Positions 7,446 to 12,164 of a DNA stretch of 12,164 nt are shown piece by piece. The stretch spans positions 1 through 12,164 of the forward strand of contig JAFGRF010000211.1 of the NCBI GenBank assembly GCA_016935295.1, written 5' to 3'. How positions within the stretch are numbered: position 1 is the stretch's first letter; each line of letters begins with the position of its first letter. The notes below the pieces were generated by a model. The model saw only the letters and a program-made list of their open reading frames with translations. It was not told where the DNA came from and did not search any database. This DNA comes from Caldifarciminota bacterium. GTDB lineage: Bacteria; Hydrothermota; Tepidihabitantia; Tepidihabitantales; Tepidihabitantaceae. The position numbers were made by a program, and so were the translations under genes.

Positions 7446-7488
7446 TTCGGACTTGATTCGACATTCGAGCTTCTGATTTCGAACTTCC
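7446..7488. repeat. AT-richer TTCG microrepeat tract
   Basis: TTCG occurs at 7446, 7457, 7464 and 7478 with a related TTCCG at 7485, in a stretch markedly poorer in GC than the flanking genes. It lies just upstream of the YdeI-family start and looks like non-coding dispersed filler. It explains the in-frame but non-homologous N-terminal extension of that reading frame. Confidence 0.55.
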
Positions 7489-7516
7489 GTTCTGCTGGCT
7501 TCCGCCGGCAGAACGG
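7487..7516. repeat. 13-bp hairpin with a TTCC loop
   Basis: CCGTTCTGCTGGC (7487-7499) pairs with GCCGGCAGAACGG (7504-7516) across a four-base TTCC loop, with one T-G wobble. The right arm runs into the 18-bp copy of the tRNA-Ser 3' end that begins at 7514. No T tract follows on either strand. It could stabilise the tRNA transcript's 3' end or be part of a mobile-element scar. Confidence 0.65.
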
Positions 7517-7531
7517 AGAGGGTGGGATTCG
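7514..7531 (-). repeat. 18-bp copy of the tRNA-Ser 3' end (attachment-site-like)
   Basis: cggagagggtgggattcg at 7514-7531 is identical to 7621-7638, which is the discriminator base, the 3' acceptor strand and part of the T arm of tRNA-Ser. The copies are 107 bp apart in the same orientation. The sequence after the copy does not continue as tRNA, apart from a 10-base match to the anticodon region (catgctctcc at 7549). Integrases commonly use this tRNA segment as attB. No integrase is present in the window. Confidence 0.6.
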
Positions 7532-7620
7532 CTATGCGCCCGCACCCCCATGCTCTCCTTTGGGGCCGTGGCGTGCTGACGCACGCCGGGCGCGCCGAAT
7601 CCCTACCGATTGAGAACAAT

Positions 7621-7707
<87 letters not shown>

Positions 7708-7721
7708 ACACGGGCAGGATT

Positions 7722-7785
7722 CAAGGGTCCAGGGGCTCAGGAGTTCAGGTCCGGAAACCAGAACCCGCGAACCGCGGAACCCTGC
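7722..7785. repeat. Octamer-period microrepeat tract upstream of tRNA-Ser
   Basis: Units such as GGGTCCA, GGGGCTCA and GGAGTTCA (about 7727-7750) give way to AACC repeated at 7756, 7762, 7770 and 7778. The tract is non-coding and would form the 5' leader of the tRNA precursor if the promoter at 7792-7819 is used. Confidence 0.55.
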
Positions 7786-7789
7786 TCCT

Positions 7790-7808
7790 GCAGCTTATCT
7801 GAAGCTGC
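7790..7808. repeat. 7-bp inverted repeat overlapping the tRNA promoter
   Basis: GCAGCTT (7790-7796) and AAGCTGC (7802-7808) are perfect inverted repeats around the loop ATCTG. They lie 20 nt past the stop of the last cell-wall operon gene and overlap the putative -10 of the tRNA promoter. No T tract follows, so this may be an operator or a weak processing hairpin. Confidence 0.45.
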
Positions 7809-7819
7809 CCGGCTGTCAA
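7792..7819 (-). promoter_or_regulatory. Possible promoter of tRNA-Ser
   Basis: On the - strand, a perfect TTGACA (7819-7814) is followed after 16 bp by TAAGCT (7797-7792), which matches only three -10 bases. It would give a leader of roughly 80 nt before the tRNA. The perfect -35 and the window-typical 16-bp spacer support it, and the poor -10 weakens it. Confidence 0.35.
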
Positions 7820-7827
7820 ATCCGCGG

Positions 7828-8481
7828 CTACTTGATCAGAACCAACGTTCCCGGCTTGACCGCAGCGACTACGCTCTTGAGCGGCATCGAGTCGAGCTCG
7901 ATGTAATTGTGATCGATGGCCTCGGCCGGCACCTCGTCGCTGACCTTGCCGTGGATCACGATGTTGCCCCCGAGGAATATTGCACCCGCCCCGAAGGCGT
8001 TCGGCACACAGCGCTCAGTCGAGTCCGCCGGCGGCACCACGCCCTCAAGCCGGTAGAGCCAGTCCGGCCGGAACCAGACAGTCCGCGCCTGCCTGCTCAG
8101 TACCTCGAGCGTCGCCCTGGGCAGTGCCGAATACTCATCCTGCCCCTCGCGTATCTGGCGGAAGCGGAACCTGGTCTCCAGAATCGTCTTGTCCTGGACC
8201 GCAAGCGTGACCCTCCGCTCACCGCGATTGATGACCAGATAGGGCTCGCGCCTCGACAGGGAAGCAATTCTGTAGTTGAGGTACTGCTCGTCTTGCTCAA
8301 GCTTCGCCTTGACCGACTGCAGGCTGTCGTAGATACCGGCGACCGAACGGGCATCGGCGTCGGCCTCGCGGGCCGCGCGCAGCAGTTCGTGCTTCCCGAC
8401 TGCGTCGGCCAGCCGGACCAGAGCGAGGCCTCCGACCACGGTGGCGGCCACGGCAAGGAAGCTGTTGAATCTCCTGCCCAT
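7828..8481 (-). CDS. Catalytically dead YkuD-type L,D-transpeptidase paralog
   Basis: This 217-residue protein has an N-terminal membrane helix (about 8-25), a charged and probably helical stretch to about 75, and a YkuD-like domain. It aligns with the gene just upstream: PYLVINRGERRVTL against LYIVVNPNSNRLSL, WFRPDW against WIKPDW, and IVIHG against VMIHG. In the upstream enzyme the active site is H188 then HGCIR, with the second His at 202. Here H177 and H191 keep the same 14-residue spacing, but the motif reads HNYIE. The catalytic Cys is Tyr193, the Gly is Asn192 and the Arg is Glu195. It cannot do cysteine transpeptidation and may be a scaffold or regulator of its neighbour. The ATG shares one base with the upstream TGA (TGATG), so the genes are translationally coupled. 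The frame and domain are intact, which argues against simple decay. Confidence 0.85.
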   Translation of the reverse strand: MGRRFNSFLAVAATVVGGLALVRLADAVGKHELLRAAREADADARSVAGIYDSLQSVKAKLEQDEQYLNYRIASLSRREPYLVINRGERRVTLAVQDKTILETRFRFRQIREGQDEYSALPRATLEVLSRQARTVWFRPDWLYRLEGVVPPADSTERCVPNAFGAGAIFLGGNIVIHGKVSDEVPAEAIDHNYIELDSMPLKSVVAAVKPGTLVLIK

Positions 8482-9167
8482 CAGAAGATAAACACCTTGG
8501 TCCCGACCGGTACCGAATCGTAGAGCACCTTCAGGTCGTCGTAGCCGACCCGGATACAACCGTGGGTGACGCTCCGGCCGAGGAGATTCTCCTGCGGCGT
8601 CCCATGTATCATCACCCCGCCGCCCAGGTCGAGCAGGAACGCTCCCAGCACGCCTTTCTCCCTGCGCAGCGGCGAGTAGAGCGACGGGATGGACTCGCCC
8701 TTTTCGAGGAAGGCCCAGTCGGGTTTGATCCAGACCGGATCTTTCTTCTTGCGGATAACGCCCATGATACCGCGCGGAGTCTCAAACACCCAGGTCTGGC
8801 GCCCGAACTTCAGAGTATCGTTCTTGCCGGTGGAAATGGCTGCCTCAAGCACGACATTCTGCCCCCGCCGCAGGGACAGTCGGTTGCTGTTCGGATTGAC
8901 CACAATGTAGAGCTCGTTCGTAAAGGCGGTGGCGAACTGGTCGGCAAGCTGCCCCACCGAGCTGTTGAGCGCCTCGATCTCCGGCCCGAGCTTCGGCGTC
9001 TCCAGCCGCATTTTCCGTGTGCTGGCTCGGGTCTCGTACAACCGGTACGTGAGTCGCAGCAGGTCGAGCCCAAGACTCTCCTTGATCGGGTAGTAGACCT
9101 CGGACCAAATCAGCGCCATCGCCGATAGGACAATGATGCCGATTGACTTTACCGGACTGAGGGTCAC
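8481..9167 (-). CDS. L,D-transpeptidase, YkuD domain, membrane anchored
   Basis: This 228-residue protein has an N-terminal membrane anchor (about 7-23), a linker with heptad-like character (about 40-80), and a YkuD domain from about 85. YkuD enzymes form 3-3 peptidoglycan cross-links or attach lipoproteins to peptidoglycan, through a cysteine acyl-enzyme in the periplasm. The catalytic motif is intact: H188-G, then T201-H202-G203-C204-I205-R206, with Cys204 as nucleophile. The usual Ser before His202 is Thr. The start is GTG at 9167, overlapping the M15 stop by four bases (GTGA), with no separate ribosome binding site, so translation is coupled. Its partners are a zinc carboxypeptidase-like enzyme upstream and an inactive paralog downstream. 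The three form one wall-remodelling operon. Confidence 0.93.
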   Translation of the reverse strand: MTLSPVKSIGIIVLSAMALIWSEVYYPIKESLGLDLLRLTYRLYETRASTRKMRLETPKLGPEIEALNSSVGQLADQFATAFTNELYIVVNPNSNRLSLRRGQNVVLEAAISTGKNDTLKFGRQTWVFETPRGIMGVIRKKKDPVWIKPDWAFLEKGESIPSLYSPLRREKGVLGAFLLDLGGGVMIHGTPQENLLGRSVTHGCIRVGYDDLKVLYDSVPVGTKVFIF

Positions 9168-10099
9168 TGATGCCAGCGGGCGTGCTTGCCGCGGACATCA
9201 ACATGGATGAACGGCCCGCGCGAACGGGTGCGGCTGTACCAGCCGATGCCGCCGACCAGTTCCGGGTGCTCTGCCTCCAGCTCTTCGGCGTAGCCGGCGA
9301 GCACCTTCGCATCCGTGCTGTTCGACCGGCCGTCGTGGTTCAGGTCGTCAAACCGGCCGTCGTTGTTGGCGTCGATTATGATGTCCGCGGCCCCGCCGTA
9401 GATGTGGGCGCTGTTCCGCCCGCGCTCTACCCGCCAGTTGTGCGCAGGCGGCCGATAGCCGCTGAACACCGTGAGCCTGTCGAACCTGACCCCGTGGCTC
9501 TTGACGAGGTCGGTCAGCATCTCCAGCTTGATCACCAGCTCCTCGCACAAGACCGTGTACTTGGGAAATCCCCTCATGGTCCGGGACGCGAAGTCGCGGA
9601 GCGTGTAGTGCGGAGACACGTGAGTATCCAGATTGTCGGGCGTCGTGATGATGAACCCCTTCGGCTTTGTGAAGTTCGGGTACTCCTCGATGGGCTTCGG
9701 GTACCTGCCGATCCTCACGTCCCTGAGGTATCCTCTCCTGCTGAGGCTGTCAAAGGGAATCATCACGAAGGCGTTGATCCTGCGGACCGCTGTCCCGCTG
9801 GTGACGATTATCGGATAGAGGCCCGGCTCCTGCGGAGCCACCCAGCAGGTCGCTTTCCCCGCATCCACCAACTCCCCGGCCGATGCGACCCAGCCGCTGC
9901 TGTTCGCATCATCCGACGTCGCCAGCCGCAGCGTCTCGCCCGGCAGCACGAAACGGCCGATTTCGTCCCAGTTGTAGATGTAGCCATTGATGTCGACCGC
10001 AAGCCTCGGCCTGACTTGTGCTCTTACGGTTGCATCACTGAGGGTGGCGCCGGCCGCGACGCCGGCGAGAAGAACCCAGAAGACCACAAACGAACGCAA
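9164..10099 (-). CDS. Secreted zinc peptidase of the M15 (DUF882/M15_3-like) type
   Basis: This 311-residue protein begins with a signal peptide or anchor (about 1-18). A region of roughly 100 residues with beta-strand character follows, then an M15-like domain (about 165-311). The metal-site motif SAHIYGGAAD gives H232 and D239, and FIHVDVRG gives H299. SGYRPP (213-218) and GGIGWY (283-288) are also typical. Such enzymes trim D-Ala or other D-centre peptide bonds in peptidoglycan stems, supplying or limiting L,D-transpeptidase substrates. Between the zinc ligands lies an Asp/Asn/Gly-rich calcium-loop-like insert (243-263: DANNDGRFDD then LNHDGRSNSTD). The start is TTG at 10099, chosen because AAAGGAG lies 5 nt upstream and the signal peptide begins there. 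It is the first gene of the operon, with a promoter at 10155-10183. Confidence 0.85.
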   Translation of the reverse strand: MRSFVVFWVLLAGVAAGATLSDATVRAQVRPRLAVDINGYIYNWDEIGRFVLPGETLRLATSDDANSSGWVASAGELVDAGKATCWVAPQEPGLYPIIVTSGTAVRRINAFVMIPFDSLSRRGYLRDVRIGRYPKPIEEYPNFTKPKGFIITTPDNLDTHVSPHYTLRDFASRTMRGFPKYTVLCEELVIKLEMLTDLVKSHGVRFDRLTVFSGYRPPAHNWRVERGRNSAHIYGGAADIIIDANNDGRFDDLNHDGRSNSTDAKVLAGYAEELEAEHPELVGGIGWYSRTRSRGPFIHVDVRGKHARWHQ

Positions 10100-10104
10100 T
10101 ACTG

Positions 10105-10111
10105 CTCCTTT
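10105..10111 (-). promoter_or_regulatory. Shine-Dalgarno that fixes a TTG start
   Basis: On the - strand, AAAGGAG lies 5 nt before TTG at 10099. No ATG or GTG nearby would keep the signal peptide, so the TTG start is well supported. Confidence 0.7.
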
Positions 10112-10154
10112 AAGTCAATCGGCCCGACGGGGAGGATCAGGCCGAAGCCGCTGA

Positions 10155-10183
10155 AGTATAGCGACGGCGGCGGGCAGAGTCAA
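10155..10183 (-). promoter_or_regulatory. Promoter of the M15-LDT-pseudoLDT operon
   Basis: On the - strand, TTGACT (10183-10178) is followed after 17 bp by TATACT (10160-10155), each five of six consensus bases. The leader to the TTG start is about 50 nt. The flanks GGCCGGATTGAC (10190-10179) and CTATACTTC match the dipeptidase promoter exactly. Confidence 0.65.
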
Positions 10184-10195
10184 TCCGGCCAACGC

Positions 10196-10223
10196 TTGCC
10201 ATCGAATTCGGCCGTGCTAGAGT
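10196..10223 (+). promoter_or_regulatory. Promoter of the secreted propeller-like protein
   Basis: TTGCCA (10196-10201) is followed after 16 bp by TAGAGT (10218-10223), five and four consensus bases respectively. It is divergent from the operon promoter at 10155-10183, with 12 bp between the two -35 boxes. An in-frame ATG (10235) lies 11 nt after the -10, and a Shine-Dalgarno-led GTG (10271) lies further on. Confidence 0.5.
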
Positions 10224-10260
10224 CTTCGTGTCACATGGCAGGCAGCCAGCTCAACCATCG

Positions 10261-10266
10261 AGGAGG
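10261..10266 (+). promoter_or_regulatory. Shine-Dalgarno that favours GTG at 10271
   Basis: AGGAGG lies 4 nt before GTG at 10271, the same spacing as at 2424-2435. Starting there puts the signal peptide at the very N-terminus, so it is preferred over the ATG at 10235. Confidence 0.7.
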
Positions 10267-10270
10267 TCCG

Positions 10271-11848
10271 GTGAAATCAATCGTCATGCTTCTTTCTCTC
10301 AGCGTCACTGTTCTCGCGGCCGGGCCGTTTCCGGTCGGCGTGATTGACACGGTCGGCGGAACCACCTACGACGACCAGAACTCGGGCCCGGCCCTGCAAT
10401 GGGTGCTCAACGACCCGGCCTACGGCATCCACGTCACCTGGATGTATTCCAACTCGGCCTCATCCTGGCCGGACCGCACCATGCAGTACAACTTCTTCGA
10501 CAAGACCCTGAACGCGTGGAATTGGATCGACCCCGACTTCATGGTATCCGGTGTCAACTCCCAGATCCGCAAGACCGGGTTCGGTACACTCGACCTCGAC
10601 CCGGCCAGTGGTGCCGCGTGTATCGCCGCCCACTACGCCGCGGGCATGCCGGACTTCACTCCCGTCCTGGTCGAGGACCTTTTTCCCGGTGCCGGGCTCT
10701 TCAGTGAATGGCTCGGCGAACCCGACCTCACCGGCTACTTCCTGCCGGTCATCGCCCGACCGCCTGACGGCTCCATCAGCCTGCTCCTCATCCTCTTCGC
10801 GGCCTCGGACAACCTCTACTACGTCCGCTCCACCGAATGGGGCACCTGGGGCGTGCCGTCCTTCTGGAATGTCAGCGGCGGATTCGGCCACAACCTCGTC
10901 GCCTCGCGCGCTTCGAACAAGCTCCTCGCCACCTGGATGAGCGGCAGCGGCCCCGAAATAGCCCTCTCCTACCGCTTCTCGTCTGATGGGGGCGCGAACT
11001 GGGACAACACCCAGGCCTTGACTCCGCCTTCGGCCTTCGGCGGTGACTCGGGCACAGTCTGCTTCATCGGTGCCACTGCGATGTTCGACAAAGACGACAA
11101 CTGGCGGCTGGTGACAACACTTGTGCCGCTGGTTGCGGACTCGGCCCTCCAGAACCCGGCCCAACTCTGGGTCTACAACTCCGGCACCAGTCAGTGGAGC
11201 TTCATTCGCGGCGCGGGCGGGCAGAATCTATCCGGCGAGATCGGCGAGAACGCGGCCTATTGCGGACGGCCCAGTCTCGGGCAGAACCCGCTCAGCGGGA
11301 CCTTCTACTGCGCGTGGGAAGAATTCGACTCAACCAACTTCGAGCCTACAACCGGCCGGCTCCGCGCCGACATCTTCGCCGCGGCATCACCGGATGGCGT
11401 GACGTGGAGTGCCCCGACCCGCCTGACGAACGCCGATGCGACGTCCAAGCGATTCCCGTTCATCGCCCGCAACTGCTCGGGCGACTCGCTGGCAATCGGC
11501 TTCGAGCAAGACTCCATTGCCGGGTTCAACACCGGCGAGGTCGGCGCGATTTCCCGCAACCCCATCTGCGTCTGGCGCGGCACCGGAGTGGGCAGCCTGG
11601 AAGAAACGTCGACCGCGGAACTCCGAACGACGAACTTTGGCCCGTCCATCGCTCGCGGCGTTCTGCGCCTTCCGGTTTCACAATTCACTATTAACTCTTC
11701 TCTATTCGACATGACCGGGCGCCGCGTCATGCCGCTCGTCCCCGGCCCGAACGACGTCAGCGCCCTGAGCCCCGGTGTGTACTTCGTGAGAGAGACCAAA
11801 GCGCAAGCTCAAGCACAGGCTGTGCGGAAGGTCATCATAGCGCAGTAG
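10271..11848 (+). CDS. Secreted Asp-box/beta-propeller-like protein with C-terminal sorting domain
   Basis: This 525-residue protein has a signal peptide (about 1-18, MKSIVMLLSL then SVTVLAAG). Strands rich in aromatic residues fill about 20-440, with Asp-box-like turns SSDGGANW (237-244) and SPDGVTW (373-379), as in sialidase/BNR propellers. No sialidase catalytic set is evident, so it may be a binding or structural surface protein. The last 70 residues or so form a type-A secretion-sorting-like domain: RGVLRLP (462-468), FDMTGRRVM (479-487), PGPNDVSALSPGVYFVRE (491-508) and RKVIIAQ (519-525). This suggests a type IX-like secretion route. Two low-GC microrepeat tracts code for segments in this tail, and an Ala-Gln run (511-517) precedes the last strand. 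The start is GTG with AGGAGG 4 nt upstream. The + frame stays open well upstream of this start, but that part is antisense to the M15 gene. Confidence 0.82.
   Translation: MKSIVMLLSLSVTVLAAGPFPVGVIDTVGGTTYDDQNSGPALQWVLNDPAYGIHVTWMYSNSASSWPDRTMQYNFFDKTLNAWNWIDPDFMVSGVNSQIRKTGFGTLDLDPASGAACIAAHYAAGMPDFTPVLVEDLFPGAGLFSEWLGEPDLTGYFLPVIARPPDGSISLLLILFAASDNLYYVRSTEWGTWGVPSFWNVSGGFGHNLVASRASNKLLATWMSGSGPEIALSYRFSSDGGANWDNTQALTPPSAFGGDSGTVCFIGATAMFDKDDNWRLVTTLVPLVADSALQNPAQLWVYNSGTSQWSFIRGAGGQNLSGEIGENAAYCGRPSLGQNPLSGTFYCAWEEFDSTNFEPTTGRLRADIFAAASPDGVTWSAPTRLTNADATSKRFPFIARNCSGDSLAIGFEQDSIAGFNTGEVGAISRNPICVWRGTGVGSLEETSTAELRTTNFGPSIARGVLRLPVSQFTINSSLFDMTGRRVMPLVPGPNDVSALSPGVYFVRETKAQAQAQAVRKVIIAQ
11617..11706. 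repeat. Two intergenic-type microrepeat tracts within the sorting-domain region
   Basis: GAACTCCGAACGACGAACTT (11618-11637) and a TTTCACAATTCACTATTAAC tract (11676-11695) running on to about 11706 are short, period-like and, in the second case, strikingly AT-rich within a GC-rich gene. They encode ELRTTNF and SQFTINSSLF. Confidence 0.55.
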
Positions 11849-11900
11849 CGGCCGGGCAGACCCACTGGGTCGAGGCAGCGGAGAGATGGGCGCGCAGCCC

Positions 11901-12083
11901 GGAACAGACATCGGGATACAGCCCGCCGAACTCCCCCGCGAATCGTCCTGCAGGTAGTCTCCCAGGTAGCTCTGCGGATAGTACCGCAGGTTGCGTCCGG
12001 GATAGCGGTGCAGGTGACTCGGCAGGTGGAACTCCGGATTGACTGCCGAGTCACGGACAGGGTTCACTCCCGAATAATGGCTC
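11901..12083. repeat. Degenerate 12-bp periodic array, 15 units
   Basis: Fifteen consecutive units start with three purines: at 11901, 11913, 11928, 11940, 11952, 11964, 11976, 11988, 12000, 12012, 12024, 12036, 12048, 12060 and 12072. The triplets are GGA, GGG, GAA, AGG or GAG. All steps are 12 bp except one of 15 (11913 to 11928). A rough consensus is RRRTNGNNNYSC, for example aggtagctctgc and ggatagtaccgc. The fourth base is T in most units and the last is C in most. The phase fails at 12084 (CCG). Confidence 0.8.
12014..12054. repeat. Perfect 12-bp inverted repeat inside the array
   Basis: GTGACTCGGCAG (12014-12025) and CTGCCGAGTCAC (12043-12054) are perfect inverted repeats around a 17-nt loop that contains GGA twice. 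No T tract follows on either strand. It could be an RNA hairpin or a dimeric protein's operator. Confidence 0.75.
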
Positions 12084-12109
12084 CCCGCTATTCTGTGTGG
12101 GTAAGGTTG

Positions 12110-12138
12110 TTGACGGAGGGGTGTTTGGTGGCTAGCTT
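12110..12138 (+). promoter_or_regulatory. Possible promoter of the gene starting at 12147
   Basis: TTGACG (12110-12115) is followed after 17 bp by TAGCTT (12133-12138), five and three consensus bases. The ATG is 8 nt beyond the -10, again a near-leaderless layout. The -10 is weak. Confidence 0.4.
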
Positions 12139-12146
12139 CAGCTACC

Positions 12147-12164
12147 ATGAAAGACACCGACCTG
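12147..12164 (+). CDS. Start of a truncated gene, product unknown
   Basis: ATG at 12147 opens a frame reading MKDTDL to the window edge. It is called because a -35/-10 pair lies just upstream with the short ATG spacing seen at 144 and 3825. Six residues give no hint of function. There is no Shine-Dalgarno within 12 nt. Confidence 0.4.

Larger units (their letters stand above)
11849..12146. other. Intergenic region dominated by a 12-bp periodic array
   Basis: These 298 nt hold a tiny hairpin just after the stop (GACCC at 11859, GGGTC at 11867), the 12-bp array with its inverted repeat, and a promoter for the next gene. An open frame on the - strand (12157-11702) spans the array but runs antisense into the upstream gene and loses coding-like base usage outside the array, so it is not called. 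Confidence 0.6.

Noticed and set aside
7426..7584. N-terminal extension of the YdeI-family frame to 7584
   Set aside because: The added residues are encoded by the TTCG microrepeat tract, the hairpin and the tRNA-like copy. Family similarity begins only after the ATG at 7425.
9170..10270. Long open + frame continuous with the secreted protein gene
   Set aside because: It lies antisense to the M15 gene, which has clear zinc motifs, a signal peptide and a ribosome binding site. The true + start is marked by a promoter and Shine-Dalgarno at 10196-10271.
11913..12083. CRISPR array
   Set aside because: The period is 12 bp with degenerate units and no spacers, unlike CRISPR repeats of 23-47 bp separated by unique spacers. 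There are no cas genes.
11702..12157. Open - strand frame of 151 codons over the 12-bp array
   Set aside because: Its C-terminal third is antisense to the secreted protein and its first 30 codons lack the high third-position GC of real genes here. The tetrapeptide pattern follows from the 12-nt period. It remains a slim possibility for a repeat protein remnant.

Overview
The window is about 60-65% GC. It reads like a contig from an uncultured Gram-negative-type bacterium of the FCB superphylum or a nearby candidate phylum such as WOR-3. The main clue is the secreted protein ending at 11848. Its C-terminus (FDMTGRRV, then LxPGxNDVSxLxPGVYFVRE, then RKVII) is the type-A sorting domain style common in those lineages. 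Short GC-poor heptamer and octamer tracts scattered between and inside genes also fit such genomes. The lineage is an inference, not a measurement.

Layout. 1-143: two near-identical 20-bp direct repeats, then a promoter. 144-2192 (+): a membrane-bound UDP-sugar 4,6-dehydratase of the WbpM/PglF type, for surface glycan or glycoprotein precursors. 2435-2740 (+): a small membrane protein of unknown function. 3825-2830 (-): an M19 membrane-dipeptidase-family enzyme with its own promoter. 6804-3892 (-): a CopA-type Cu(I) P-type ATPase with three tandem YHS domains before its HMA domain, 36 nt downstream of a YdeI/OmdA-family gene (7425-6841, -). 7707-7621 (-): tRNA-Ser(GGA), with an 18-bp copy of its 3' end 107 bp away. 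10099-7828 (-): a tightly overlapping three-gene cell-wall operon. It holds a zinc M15-like carboxypeptidase, an active YkuD L,D-transpeptidase, and a YkuD paralog that has lost the catalytic Cys and Arg. 10271-11848 (+): a secreted Asp-box/propeller-like protein, transcribed divergently from that operon. 11849-12146: non-coding, dominated by a degenerate 12-bp periodic array. 12147 to the end (+): the first six codons of another gene.

How the genes fit together. The dehydratase, the M15-LDT operon and the secreted propeller protein all concern the envelope: glycan precursors, peptidoglycan trimming and cross-linking, and surface display. CopA adds copper export. The promoters share an unusually consistent form, TTGAC(N) with 16-17 bp to TAKNNT. 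Several -10 boxes lie only 8-12 nt before an ATG, which suggests leaderless mRNAs. Genes with a strong Shine-Dalgarno start at GTG or TTG instead. No T-tract intrinsic terminator was found.

The most unexplained structure is the 12-bp array (11901-12083). Fifteen consecutive units begin with three purines, and a perfect 12-bp inverted repeat is embedded in it. Next are the co-encoded LDT pseudoenzyme, the intergenic-type microrepeats that have become coding sequence in at least three genes, and the tRNA-Ser attachment-like duplication.
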